This document shows, piece by piece, positions 27,455 through 36,455 of a DNA stretch of 49,023 nucleotides. Location: positions 1 through 49,023 of the IMG/VR virus record IMGVR_UViG_3300005295_000015; one strand, written 5' to 3'. Numbering within the stretch: position 1 is the stretch's first letter; each line of letters starts with the position of its first letter. Under the pieces are notes generated by a model that worked only from the letters and a program-made list of their open reading frames with translations, did no database searches and was not told the origin of the DNA. The translations under genes and the position numbers were made by a program. Source of the DNA: a virus.

Positions 27455-29170
27455 TTATTTACCTATCAATCCAGTCTTAAAGAAGGGATCCGGAATTTTT
27501 ACATCTTCAGTTTCTTCAGGATCAAAAGATACCCAGAGGGTATCGTTCCTTTTATCAGGAACAATTTTATAAATGCCCGATAAAGGATTAGGAATTGCAG
27601 TTTCCGTATTAGTAACGGTTACGGTAATATTTTCTCCACCAAGAATTTCAATAGCAGCGGGATCTTGATCTCCTGTTACTGTGTAGGAGATAGTAAATCC
27701 AGTAACGGGAGTTTCCTGAATACTATAAGTCCCAGGAGCAAGATTTGAAAAAACTTGGGAATCAGTATCTCCTAAAGTAAATGAAGCAGGGGATAATCCA
27801 CCTCCTGCGGTGAAATCAAATGTTTCACTTCCCAATCCTCCGACTAATACTTTATTAACAGTAATGGATCCAAGAGCCTCAGGAGCACTAACTCCTAAAA
27901 CTAAAGGACAAGAGAAGGAGGGTCCAAAATATGCGGAGGGAGTAGCTGTTACATCCTCTTCATCTCTATAGACTCCAGCCTCAAATTCAGCGGCATTAAA
28001 ATTAGATATCTCTGATCCATCAGAAGTATCAAATCTGATGAATTTTGTAATACCCTGGGTAAGAAAAAGGGCATACATAATCCAGAATGAATCTGGATCA
28101 TCAGGGCCAATAGTAATCCGAGGAGGTGTTCCAGCAGGATAGTTAACATCTGTAACAGGATAAGTTCTTAGTAGAGTTCCGGCAGCATTATACTGTCTAA
28201 CTTCAGCTTCACTATCGGGAGGGGTATGATAATATAGAGCAAGAATTGTATCATCAGCTAAACAGAGAACGTCCCAAATATCATCGAAATCTGGATCAGC
28301 AGGAGCTAAATCAGCTTCATAAGCATGAGTAGTTAAGTTCCATACTTTAATAGGCTTGCTGGCTCCTGCAAAGTTACCTGCAATGTAAAGACGGGTAGCA
28401 TCTGAATTAACTGTAAATTGACTAATTGTGAAACTAGCCTGTTTCGGGATAGTGTTATTCTCTAATGTAGTTGGAGTTCCATCTGGAGCCCATTGGAAAA
28501 GAGAATAGAAAGATACTCCAATTAAGAGAGAATAAAAAACGTCTCCTGTAGGATTATAAGCTACTACATCTCCGTAAGTAGCATCAGCTATTCTAACTAC
28601 TTCATTAAAGTCAACATCAAAGATAACAATTTCACTATTTACGAAATCATGGAAAATATAAGTTAGTGAAGTAGGTAGTGATCCACCAGATTCCCCAGCA
28701 GGGAAAAATGCAGGGTAAACATTAACTACTTCTTCTGTGGAAGGCCTAATAGTAATAAGAGAGAAATTGTCAATATCCTGATTGACTAATAAATCTCCTA
28801 ATACAATAGCTATATTCGGACCTTCATCAACTCTTAAGCTTAAAACAGCAGTTCCAACATTTCCAGCTACCGAGGAAAATTTGAAGTAGTAAGTTCCTGC
28901 AGCTAATGAAAGTTGAAGAGGAAGATTCTGAGTATAATTGTAACCATTAAAAACTGTAGTTCCATCTGAAAGGTAAACTGTAGTAAGAACAGTATAAGCG
29001 ATTAAATCTCCGAATCCAAAAACGGAGATAACCTTATCAGATCCTAAGATAATCTTATACCAAACAGTATAAGTTGTTCCAGCATCATTAACATCCTGGG
29101 TAGTAGTATAAGGGAAAGAACTCCCTACGTTAGTAGCGGTAGCTGAACTTATATTAGTAGGGGCAGGCAT
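27455..29170 (-). CDS. Virion protein with beta-propeller-like body and SpaA-type prealbumin domain
   Basis: A 571-residue protein. Residues about 10-110 form a beta sandwich (TTQDVNDAGTTYTVWYKI ... LAAGTYYFKFSSVAG). Residues about 115-400 look like a beta-propeller (VVAYNPTGDVFYSLL; ATRLYIAGNF; WDVLCLADDTILALYYH). Residues about 435-525 match a prealbumin-like/SpaA repeat: GSITVNKVLVGGLG, TFDFTAGG, SNLAPGTYSIQETPVTGF, then VTVTNTE. Such SpaA-like domains occur in Gram-positive surface proteins and some phage adhesins. It is a likely fibre or host-contact protein, coupled to the hub gene upstream. Function inferred from domain content. Confidence 0.65.
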   Translation of the reverse strand: MPAPTNISSATATNVGSSFPYTTTQDVNDAGTTYTVWYKIILGSDKVISVFGFGDLIAYTVLTTVYLSDGTTVFNGYNYTQNLPLQLSLAAGTYYFKFSSVAGNVGTAVLSLRVDEGPNIAIVLGDLLVNQDIDNFSLITIRPSTEEVVNVYPAFFPAGESGGSLPTSLTYIFHDFVNSEIVIFDVDFNEVVRIADATYGDVVAYNPTGDVFYSLLIGVSFYSLFQWAPDGTPTTLENNTIPKQASFTISQFTVNSDATRLYIAGNFAGASKPIKVWNLTTHAYEADLAPADPDFDDIWDVLCLADDTILALYYHTPPDSEAEVRQYNAAGTLLRTYPVTDVNYPAGTPPRITIGPDDPDSFWIMYALFLTQGITKFIRFDTSDGSEISNFNAAEFEAGVYRDEEDVTATPSAYFGPSFSCPLVLGVSAPEALGSITVNKVLVGGLGSETFDFTAGGGLSPASFTLGDTDSQVFSNLAPGTYSIQETPVTGFTISYTVTGDQDPAAIEILGGENITVTVTNTETAIPNPLSGIYKIVPDKRNDTLWVSFDPEETEDVKIPDPFFKTGLIGK

Positions 29171-31086
29171 TATAGAGTATCCTGAGCACCGATAAGCAGA
29201 GTAGAAGTATTAATTAATGCAATTGAAGTCGTCTCGAAATCGAATTTCCATTTTGCCCATCTAATATTCTTAGGATCCATACCGTTGTTGTAGTCCCCCA
29301 AGAGCATACGTTTATTAGGTAAGGTAATGTAGATTCGTTGGAGGACTGTGTCATTCGCGATCTGGATAAGTCCGAAGAAGGATCGATCCAACGCGAGCCA
29401 ATAATCAGCAATTTTCCATGATAATTCAGGTCTAGAGTAGAATCCATTGAAAATCATAACTCCAGAATAATCAACGATAAGTAGAAAGTCAATGTTAACA
29501 CCTCCAGAATCAAGAACTGCTGATATTCCATGAACCGAAGCTCCGATGCCCTGATCAATTGGGAAAGGCTTCCAAGTTGAAGGAAGATCACCATTGTCAT
29601 TAACCGCGTAAGTTCTTGTTTGCTTAAAAAGGTAGAAAACATCACGAAACTCTTGTCCGTTTGTAAGAGGGTTGCCATCAGGATAGATAATTACTACTCC
29701 ATCTACCTGATCTATTGCCTCAGGTTCATCTGGAGCTGAGAAGTAAGCCACAGAAATATCATCATAAGTTGTTGTAAGACACATGCGGCCGTGATAAGAT
29801 GCAAGAGTAACTCCGGCCGGAATTTCTGAGAAGTTGTCGATAAGATGTGATGCGTCATCAATAAGATCAACATCATAGAAGGAGAGAGTAAGATTAGTAG
29901 TAGTATTATCTTCGATAGTTCCACCGGGGATAAAGTAAAGCTGATATCCCAGATCATCCCCATTGTAATTATTGATAGCTCGTGTAGCAACAAGGTGCCT
30001 CTTAGTTACGAAAGAATCCGGAGATACCGGGATAGTGTCTATTTTAACTGCTCGATTTTCATTAACAAAAGTCTGAACGGCTAATGTCTCAGGACCAGGG
30101 GCAGTAAGATAACCTGTGTCAGTCTCATAGACAACACCAATAACGTGCAGCCCAAGATCACAATAACCCTCCACATCGGTATTCTCGGCTGTAATACCCC
30201 CACTAGTAGGATTAGGCAGAGCACCTACAACAAACGCGGTGGTAAGGCTAGCATCATCAATATCAATAATAGTGCTGATTGTAGTGTTATCACCGATAGT
30301 CTTAGCCAGATACATTGTATAGATTCCAGTATTAGAATCTATCTGGGCTTGCTCGAATTCTTCTGGATCAATAGAACGGGACATCCAGATTTTTCTTCCG
30401 GTAATTCCAACAGAACCGATAGGAAGATTCTGGACGTTAGCTTGCTTAGCTCCAGGAGAGTAAAGAAGAGGCTTAACGCTAGTTCCTATTGAAGTACTTT
30501 CTCCTCCTATACCATCGTCAAAAGTAACCCCGATGATATGAATTCCCTGATTGATTATCCCGTCTACAGAGGAATTGTAAGCAACTAATGGAGTATCATC
30601 ACTGTTTGTAGGAGGGAATCCTGCTGCTTTCCTTGCACTTGTTCCATCTCCTTTGTAAACATAGACGAATTCATTCTGCATACCAATTTCTCGAGTCTCC
30701 CCAAGAGCAGTAACAGAACGAGTAATTGGAGTAATATAAGCTCTACCCGCGGTAAAGTAAATATTAAAGTCGTCCATATCTGCGATAGTAAGAATAGGAC
30801 CATATAGAGTAGTTTCATCATAAGAATGATAAATAGATCCTCCCTCCACTAGGATAAGAAGGGATTGTCCAGAAGGCTGGATGAAATTGAACATCCGGAT
30901 GACATTACCAACTGCTCGATAAGTGTCTACACCATCACGGGTTTCAAATCCGGACTGGATGTATTGGATATTCTCACAATCTGAAAAATGGTCTGAAGGG
31001 ACAGAATCAGCATCACCCCTGACCCAGAGGCCATTAAATTCCTCTAGAACAATTGGTTCGTGATCTCTGATAGTCTGTCCCTTCAT
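29170..31086 (-). CDS. Podovirus tail hub/nozzle-like protein
   Basis: A 638-residue protein with an N-terminus typical of short-tail tubular or nozzle proteins: VLEEFNGLWVRGDADSVPSDHFSDCENIQYIQSGFETRDGV, corresponding to the FNGG...ENxxxxxxGxxxRxG start of such proteins. A long beta-propeller-like body follows (LILVEGGSIYHSYDETTLYG; DVFYLFKQTRTYAVNDNGD; LIVDYSGVMIFNGFYSRPELSW). It lies behind the adaptor and a beta-helix gene. It probably forms the distal tail tube through which DNA leaves. Confidence 0.7.
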   Translation of the reverse strand: MKGQTIRDHEPIVLEEFNGLWVRGDADSVPSDHFSDCENIQYIQSGFETRDGVDTYRAVGNVIRMFNFIQPSGQSLLILVEGGSIYHSYDETTLYGPILTIADMDDFNIYFTAGRAYITPITRSVTALGETREIGMQNEFVYVYKGDGTSARKAAGFPPTNSDDTPLVAYNSSVDGIINQGIHIIGVTFDDGIGGESTSIGTSVKPLLYSPGAKQANVQNLPIGSVGITGRKIWMSRSIDPEEFEQAQIDSNTGIYTMYLAKTIGDNTTISTIIDIDDASLTTAFVVGALPNPTSGGITAENTDVEGYCDLGLHVIGVVYETDTGYLTAPGPETLAVQTFVNENRAVKIDTIPVSPDSFVTKRHLVATRAINNYNGDDLGYQLYFIPGGTIEDNTTTNLTLSFYDVDLIDDASHLIDNFSEIPAGVTLASYHGRMCLTTTYDDISVAYFSAPDEPEAIDQVDGVVIIYPDGNPLTNGQEFRDVFYLFKQTRTYAVNDNGDLPSTWKPFPIDQGIGASVHGISAVLDSGGVNIDFLLIVDYSGVMIFNGFYSRPELSWKIADYWLALDRSFFGLIQIANDTVLQRIYITLPNKRMLLGDYNNGMDPKNIRWAKWKFDFETTSIALINTSTLLIGAQDTL

Positions 31087-31097
31087 CCCTTTTTTCC

Positions 31098-32012
31098 TTA
31101 GTTAGCCGGAACTCCGTATTCTAACGTATCCTGGAGATAGTTCTGCCAAGTATCCGTAGCGTTACCAGTAACACCACCAGCAGGATCGAAATCAGCCGCT
31201 GCAATGTTAAAGGTATTCCAAGATACGAAATTGCGTAGACCGGTGTTACCAGATGCGAGGTTCATCGTAGCTGTAGTACTCTTCGAGATCACATTGTTAA
31301 TGATCGCACAATCAACGAATGCGCCAATGATTCCATTAACGCAGGGAGCAATCCTGTTATTACGGACTACCCAACGCTGTGGAATTCTAATACCTTGGTT
31401 AGTGACTACAATAGCTCCACCGCCTGCTCCAGCCATGTCAGCGAAGAAATTATCTTCGATCAGAAGATGGGAAGCACCACCGTAATCCTCTAAACCGATT
31501 AAACCACCGGAAAGGTAGCAGCCTCGAAGAGTAAAGTGGGAAGCATCAGGATAGGTAGCCGTTTCCTCACAATGCAGCTTAATGCAAGCATCGTCAGTAT
31601 GAGCGGCCATCTGAATACCTTCGATCGTCCAGCCCTGTTCCCTAAGCTCGATAAGAGGAGTAGTCGCAACTGGACTAGTAGGAGCTAACCAAGATGCACC
31701 CCCTCCAGTGGGAACGCCAGCGTTAGTAGCCTGACGAGGCTGATTATTAGCGCCCATGATAGTAACATCGAATACTCCAAGTGGAGCAATTGCCTGTTCT
31801 CGGAGAACTCCACCTAAGAGGATAAGATCACGGGAACGAAGATTTGGTGATAAATCAGCGAACGTCTCGAAAACATTTCGCTTTGGATTACCGAGAGTTC
31901 CTCCTCCACCCTGAGGAAGAATATACCAAACGTTATTAAAGCTTCCGTAGCCTCCTAATACAACGCGCTGATTAGTAGGCTGCTGATTACGCCAAAATCC
32001 GGCCTGTCCCAT
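31098..32012 (-). CDS. Right-handed beta-helix virion protein
   Basis: A 304-residue protein with pectate-lyase-like repeats: LIELREQGWTIEGIQMAAHTDDACIKL, FTLRGCYLSGGLIGLEDYGGASHLLIEDNFFADM, RWVVRNNRIAPCVNGIIGAFVDCAIINNVIS. These are coil-type rungs of a parallel beta-helix, as in tailspikes. The N-terminus (GQAGFWRNQQPTNQRVVLGGYGSFNNVWYILPQGGGG) is likely the attachment part. A depolymerase role is possible, but catalytic residues cannot be named. Confidence 0.65.
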   Translation of the reverse strand: MGQAGFWRNQQPTNQRVVLGGYGSFNNVWYILPQGGGGTLGNPKRNVFETFADLSPNLRSRDLILLGGVLREQAIAPLGVFDVTIMGANNQPRQATNAGVPTGGGASWLAPTSPVATTPLIELREQGWTIEGIQMAAHTDDACIKLHCEETATYPDASHFTLRGCYLSGGLIGLEDYGGASHLLIEDNFFADMAGAGGGAIVVTNQGIRIPQRWVVRNNRIAPCVNGIIGAFVDCAIINNVISKSTTATMNLASGNTGLRNFVSWNTFNIAAADFDPAGGVTGNATDTWQNYLQDTLEYGVPAN

Positions 32013-32057
32013 TTATCTATCTCCAGCAAAGTTCGCCAGGGCAGAATGCCCCAGAGA

Positions 32058-32750
32058 CTAGATTACTCCCCTACGCTTGTAGCTTGACATGAACGGCCTT
32101 CGTCGAATGAAAATACCCTGCTTACCTTTAGTATCCCTTCCTAGCATGTTATTGAATGCATCTTCCGCTTGTCCTGCGAGAATCTTCGCTCGTTCTTCAT
32201 TTTCTCCGATGAACATTGCACAGAGAGCAGCGGTGGAAAATCCGAGATAATTCAAGGAGTTGATAACATTGATTTCATCATCAACATCTGTAATCGTGTA
32301 GATCACAGAATGAATGAAGTCTAACTTTATATCAATGTCAGTATTAGAAGGGATGAACTTAATAATCTGCCCCATCCAGGCCCAACACGGAATAATGTTA
32401 GTTTCCATTCCATCCCAATAATGAGGTAAGAATTCATACCTATTAATAGGAATGAAAGGCTGAGATGTTCCAGTTGGACGCTGCCAGAGTTGCTGAATTT
32501 CAATTAATCCGGTTGGAAGAGCAGGATCTCCGATATCATCCCCACCAATGTTATCACCCCCTGCATCGACAGGAATAATAGCACTGGTCTCATTAGTAAC
32601 CTGGAAGTTATTGAGTTCCAGCTTCTCTCCGAGCGTTCTAAACGCAATGTTTAAATAGGGAAGTTGCTCGGCATTTGTATAGACAGTCTTCGCACTATCA
32701 TTCAGCAGAGAAGCTGCCATGTCACAAACATCTGAAGCTGGATAACTCAT
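32058..32750 (-). CDS. Tail adaptor (gp11-like) protein
   Basis: A 230-residue protein whose order and sequence fit podovirus head-tail adaptors. ASDVCDMAASLLNDSAKTVYTNAEQLPYLNIAFRTLGEKLE at the N-terminus is the usual four-helix start (LNDxxxxxxxxxxLxPYLNxAxxEL). A beta-rich insertion and LGFSTAALCAMFIGENEERAKILAGQAEDAFNNMLGRD follow. It sits between the zinc-ribbon protein and the tail hub genes. It would connect the portal to the tail tube. Confidence 0.75.
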   Translation of the reverse strand: MSYPASDVCDMAASLLNDSAKTVYTNAEQLPYLNIAFRTLGEKLELNNFQVTNETSAIIPVDAGGDNIGGDDIGDPALPTGLIEIQQLWQRPTGTSQPFIPINRYEFLPHYWDGMETNIIPCWAWMGQIIKFIPSNTDIDIKLDFIHSVIYTITDVDDEINVINSLNYLGFSTAALCAMFIGENEERAKILAGQAEDAFNNMLGRDTKGKQGIFIRRRPFMSSYKRRGVI

Positions 32751-32752
32751 TT

Positions 32753-33427
32753 TTAGACCGCCATTTTAAGACCGAGAGCTTCAAATCTCTTAGGATCTAG
32801 AATAGTCTTGCAGTTAGCACAGACAGGATACTGATTCTGCCTGAGTGTTCCACAAGCAGGACACTGGTCCATTTGCATTGTCTTGAAATCCTGCAACCAG
32901 GGTTTCTCAAGCTTGAGAGCAATTGCAGCCTGACGAGCATCATTAGAAATTGCTAGAGGATTACCTTGAGTTCTAGCCCACATGGTATCTGAAATCTTAA
33001 TTAAAGAAAGATACCATTCATGCTGCTTCTGGGCTGCTGTTTCAAGTTCCTTAGGAAAATTCTTCTTAACCGAAGCGGGAGTATGTTCTCCAGAAACGAA
33101 GAAAATACCCGGCTTACGATCAATAGTATTAGCTGCTAATTGAGAATTACAGTAGTCCTTTACGACTGAATCTGCAACGGCGAAGGAACTAACAGGAATT
33201 TCAAGGAGAGGTTCCTTCTCTCCCATTTCCTTCCACCAGCTAGAAGGACCAACTACTAAAGTCCCAGGAGTATCTACTGTTCCCGCAGGAATAATAAATA
33301 ATCCTGGGAAGATAGTAGGCTTCCTCTCAACGAGCTTGTAAGGCAGGATAGATACTAGAGTGCTCTTATCCATTGGGTTAACAGGGGCTCTAACAGCCCG
33401 ACGATTATAGTTATCAAAGGCTCCCAT
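32753..33427 (-). CDS. Structural-module protein with C-terminal zinc ribbon
   Basis: A 224-residue protein. The N-terminal part is beta-rich (KLVERKPTIFPGLFIIPAGTVDTPGTLVV). A helical central region (KKNFPKELETAAQKQHEWYLSLIKISDTMWARTQGNPLAISNDARQAAIALKLEKPW) follows, and CPACGTLRQNQYPVCANCK closes as a zinc ribbon. Proteins of this type recur beside adaptor genes in environmental podoviruses, but have no assigned role. It overlaps the next gene by 14 bases. Confidence 0.65.
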   Translation of the reverse strand: MGAFDNYNRRAVRAPVNPMDKSTLVSILPYKLVERKPTIFPGLFIIPAGTVDTPGTLVVGPSSWWKEMGEKEPLLEIPVSSFAVADSVVKDYCNSQLAANTIDRKPGIFFVSGEHTPASVKKNFPKELETAAQKQHEWYLSLIKISDTMWARTQGNPLAISNDARQAAIALKLEKPWLQDFKTMQMDQCPACGTLRQNQYPVCANCKTILDPKRFEALGLKMAV

Positions 33428-33992
33428 TAGTCTTCTCCTCTGTTTTTTCGTAATTCTGGGGCACCACTACGCCTTCCTTATAGGCTAAGGCATCCCCCGT
33501 ATCTGTCTCATCACCGAACATTTCTTTGACTAAATTATCGATTCGTTCTAATTGATCTTCCTTAGTCATTTTAGGATCTATGATTTCTGGATCCTTGTAT
33601 TTAACTCCCGTAGCTTTAGCAGCCTGTTTATAAACCTGTTCAACGATAAGATGCACAGCAGACCAAATAGGAGGAAGAGGTTTCCCAGCTTTATCCTCAA
33701 AGACCCAAACAGGTTCATAAGAGATTTGCTCAACAAGTTCATTCTCAACGAATTCAGGGATAGCAACGATACGCTCAAGGACGTACTTTTCCTGAATCCA
33801 TTGTCTGTATTTTGGAACTTCTCTAACTTCTGGTTGAAGAAGAGGAAAACCCTCTCTAGTATGAGTCATCCATCTCTTTTCTAATTGATCTTCAGACCAG
33901 ACTACTCTCCATACAGGCTTATCAGTAGTATCAAATCGTCCGTAATTTTCTAGTAGATTTCTATTAACCTGTTCTACGATTTCCTTACTCAT
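33414..33992 (-). CDS. Hypothetical structural-module protein
   Basis: A 192-residue charged protein. The centre carries WIQEKYVLERIVAIPEFVENELVEQISYEPVWVFEDKAGKPLPPIWSAVHLIVEQVYKQA, and the C-terminal part is acidic (DQLERIDNLVKEMFGDETDTGDALAY). It overlaps the endolysin gene by four bases and the zinc-ribbon gene by 14. It co-occurs with the zinc-ribbon gene, so both may form one virion or assembly complex. Not recognised beyond that. Confidence 0.6.
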   Translation of the reverse strand: MSKEIVEQVNRNLLENYGRFDTTDKPVWRVVWSEDQLEKRWMTHTREGFPLLQPEVREVPKYRQWIQEKYVLERIVAIPEFVENELVEQISYEPVWVFEDKAGKPLPPIWSAVHLIVEQVYKQAAKATGVKYKDPEIIDPKMTKEDQLERIDNLVKEMFGDETDTGDALAYKEGVVVPQNYEKTEEKTNGSL

Positions 33993-34342
33993 TTCTTACC
34001 CTCATGAGCTATCGAAAAGTGGTTTCCATCCTGGAATCTACCGCCCCAAGAATAGGTAAGATCGGGAACTGATTTAGCTTCCCACCATTCTCCAAGAGCT
34101 CGATAATCTTCTGATTTGCTCAAGTATTTCCCACCCTTGAACAAATTCAAGTCAATAGCTAAGCGAACCGTATGAAGAGAATTCTTGATTCCCTTATCAG
34201 CATTAGCTAATCTTTCAGCTTCTTCCTTAGACCTGAAACACTCACCGAAGGTAAGCTCGTAGCCTAGACCAGTAGCGTGCTGGATTAACTCAGCTACACC
34301 TCTAACGAAGATAGACTGTTTCTCTCTTAAAGAAAGTTTCAT
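33989..34342 (-). CDS. Endolysin: M15 L-alanyl-D-glutamate peptidase
   Basis: A 117-residue peptidase of the M15 (VanY/endolysin) family, cutting the L-Ala-D-Glu bond in peptidoglycan. FGECFRSKEEAERLA at about 32-46 is the usual lead-in. SLHTVRLAIDLNLF carries the SxHxxxxAxD motif with H57 and D64, and DGNHFS supplies H108, so all zinc ligands are present. There is no signal peptide, so a holin or pinholin is needed to release it. Candidates are the membrane proteins at 17074 and 42789. It is placed in the structural operon, just after a hairpin. Confidence 0.9.
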   Translation of the reverse strand: MKLSLREKQSIFVRGVAELIQHATGLGYELTFGECFRSKEEAERLANADKGIKNSLHTVRLAIDLNLFKGGKYLSKSEDYRALGEWWEAKSVPDLTYSWGGRFQDGNHFSIAHEGKK

Positions 34343-34348
34343 AGGGTT

Positions 34349-34373
34349 GGGAGGAGGTTATTAGCCCCCTCCC
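34349..34373 (-). other. GC-rich hairpin without T tract
   Basis: GGGAGGAGG (34349-34357) pairs with CCCCCTCCC (34365-34373) with one mismatch, between the capsid-side small gene and the endolysin gene. No T tract follows on either strand. It may stabilise or process the operon mRNA, lowering endolysin expression relative to capsid. Confidence 0.45.
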
Positions 34374-34381
34374 TTCCTTTC

Positions 34382-34702
34382 CTACTTAGAGTAGTAGGTT
34401 GCCGTGATCGGGTTGTAGAACAAAAGCACCGGAACATACTGTGCAGGATCGACTGCATTAGCAATGTTCCCGCCAGTAGTTACACCACCAGGATTAGCGT
34501 TAGTAAAGACCAGCACAATCATATGCTGTCCGCTAATTGGAGGCGTAACAGTAGCGATAGCAGTTGTTCCAGTGATGATGCTAATGAAAGTCTCGATGGC
34601 CGCGCCAATAGACGATGCACTAGCAATGGTCAATGGACCAGGCTGCTGTTCGTTCTGAACGGTGCTAAGGTTCTGGAAGAGAAGTGATCCAGGCTGGCTC
34701 AT
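34382..34702 (-). CDS. Small virion protein downstream of capsid (possible decoration protein)
   Basis: A 106-residue beta-rich protein: LFQNLSTVQNEQQPGPLTIASASSIGAAIETFISIITGTTAIATVTPPISGQHMIVLVFTNANPGGVTTGG, with Thr and Ile strands and no charged helices. It lies behind the capsid gene, now separated from it by an HNH insertion. This composition fits a head decoration or small tail protein. The role is inferred from place and composition. Confidence 0.6.
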   Translation of the reverse strand: MSQPGSLLFQNLSTVQNEQQPGPLTIASASSIGAAIETFISIITGTTAIATVTPPISGQHMIVLVFTNANPGGVTTGGNIANAVDPAQYVPVLLFYNPITATYYSK

Positions 34703-34706
34703 GATT

Positions 34707-35174
34707 TTATCCTTTCTGGTTACGTTTATCGTTATGGAATTTCTGACAGGCTTTACAAAATCTCGTGCCCTGACGAATTGTTAAATTATCGCCAGAAAAA
34801 GGATGCCCTCTTTTACAGAATTCCTTATCACGATTACTATTCCTAGCACTAAGAAGATGAATTAACTTTCCCTTCTTGTAAGCATCAATTGTATTTTGTC
34901 TGGCTGTTCCAATAAAGAAATGACGATGCTCGATGCATTTCCTATTGTCACAATGATGACAAACAAGTTTAGGACTGTTAATGTCAAAGTCTAAGTATAG
35001 GGAAGCAACTAATCTTGCAACTCTATACCTCCTATCCTTATGGGAGACCTGGGCGTAACCATCTTTATCTAAAGTTCCAGTCCATTCTAAGCAAGGAAAA
35101 CCATTCCAGCTTTTGGTCTGGCTAGGGATTACCCTTTTTATTAGATTTTTCAAGTTAGTTACAGGCCGTCCCAC
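34707..35174 (-). CDS. HNH homing endonuclease, paralogue 3
   Basis: A 155-residue protein with RYRVARLVASLYLDFDINSPKLVCHHCDNRKCIEHRHFFIGTARQNTIDAYKKGK, the same HNH core as the genes at 7355 and 11933, and a C-terminal zinc module EFCKRGHPFSGDNLTIRQGTRFCKACQK closest to that of 11933. It is inserted between the capsid gene and the small gene that probably followed it. This is the only HNH gene inside the leftward operon. AT-rich base use and its isolated position support recent arrival. Confidence 0.85.
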   Translation of the reverse strand: MGRPVTNLKNLIKRVIPSQTKSWNGFPCLEWTGTLDKDGYAQVSHKDRRYRVARLVASLYLDFDINSPKLVCHHCDNRKCIEHRHFFIGTARQNTIDAYKKGKLIHLLSARNSNRDKEFCKRGHPFSGDNLTIRQGTRFCKACQKFHNDKRNQKG

Positions 35175-35197
35175 AGTCTAGGATCTCAGTAGTCTAG

Positions 35198-36445
35198 TTA
35201 GTTGTACCCATCCGGGATCGCCAACTCATCGATATAGGCGGTAGCAGCAGGATTCGTTACGAACGTCTGCATACCCACGACCATATAGAAGATGTCGGCC
35301 GTTGCCACACCACCACTCGCTCCTCGAATTTCGAAGATAGAACGGCCATCTGTCTTATAGAATCCGATGGGAAGAATCTCTCCACGGCCCCAGACCGAAT
35401 CGGTAACAAAGTCGATTCTAGTCTTGTTCCACGAGTAACTTTCCTTAACCGGAGCGCCCGCCATCTGCATCTTGTCGAAGTACATATCAAGAGACTCTTC
35501 CATCGGCTTCTTAAAGATCATAGAAACCAACTGGCCAATCTCTTCATACGCCTGCTTCTGACAAGGATGCATCCAGGCGTTAGGCTTGAACGAGTTGTCA
35601 ATACCTACTCGATTCCCAATCTTATTAATTGCAAGACGGGGGAGAGGGAGAGACAAAGCGTTGTTATTCGCCGAGACTCGGTTAGAACGAATCTCAGGAG
35701 TAGTAGCTCTGTTGAAACCTAACCACGTTCCCGTGCTAGCCGAAGAGTGATGATACGGAACTCCATAGATAGCAGGGAGCGAAGTAGGCGAGCTAATACC
35801 AGAGACAACTAACCGATCTCCGCTAGTAGAGCCCGTAACAGCAGGAGTGACATCGACGATACCGTTGTCCTGGTCCAGGAACGTGATAGTACCAGAACCT
35901 CGGAGAGTTGCCAGAGTAGAATCGAACACCTGAACAGTTTGGCCGAAACGGACTAAGCGAGTTCCGAATTCAGCAGTAAGCTGATAGGTGTCTACTCCAC
36001 CTGATGTACTAACGGTATCAATTTCTCCAACTGCTCCAGTTCCATCCTGCATCATCTGACTATCTAACTGACGCCGGAGTTCATCTAGCGCAGTAGCAGT
36101 CAAACGACGAACAGCAGAAACAACTGCCTTACGATCTGAATCAGTAGACCATTCCGTCAGCTTGGTATACTCGATTCCCTCTTTAACAAACACGCTGTTA
36201 AGCGTGGCCTTATCCCAGGTAGGCCCGCCGCCTCGACCAAGATCGCCTCCGTTAGCGTCGAAATAGCCGAAGTTGCCTCCGGGACGAAGTTCCAGAGGAA
36301 TACGCATGAGACGATTACTAATCTTCTCAACATCCCTCTTCTTAATGTTAGCAAAGAACCTATCATCTCGTTCAAAGAGAACAGAGATTTTAGGGAGCAC
36401 GCGCTCCAGTTCTAAGCCAACAACCTGAGTTTCAGTTACGGCCAT
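35198..36445 (-). CDS. Major capsid protein
   Basis: A 415-residue protein directly after the scaffold gene, the conserved place for the major capsid protein. The N-terminal helix (VVGLELERVLPKISVLFERDDRFF) is followed by a long beta-rich body. Features typical of environmental podovirus capsids include RLMRIPLELRPGGNFGYFDANGGDLGRGGGP, then a spine-like helix KAVVSAVRRLTATALDELRRQLDSQMM, and an Ig-like insertion around residues 145-220 (VFDSTLATLRGSGTITFLDQDNGIVDVTP). The HK97 fold is assumed. A ribosome-binding site precedes the ATG. Confidence 0.85.
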   Translation of the reverse strand: MAVTETQVVGLELERVLPKISVLFERDDRFFANIKKRDVEKISNRLMRIPLELRPGGNFGYFDANGGDLGRGGGPTWDKATLNSVFVKEGIEYTKLTEWSTDSDRKAVVSAVRRLTATALDELRRQLDSQMMQDGTGAVGEIDTVSTSGGVDTYQLTAEFGTRLVRFGQTVQVFDSTLATLRGSGTITFLDQDNGIVDVTPAVTGSTSGDRLVVSGISSPTSLPAIYGVPYHHSSASTGTWLGFNRATTPEIRSNRVSANNNALSLPLPRLAINKIGNRVGIDNSFKPNAWMHPCQKQAYEEIGQLVSMIFKKPMEESLDMYFDKMQMAGAPVKESYSWNKTRIDFVTDSVWGRGEILPIGFYKTDGRSIFEIRGASGGVATADIFYMVVGMQTFVTNPAATAYIDELAIPDGYN

Positions 36446-36455
36446 GTTTAATCCT

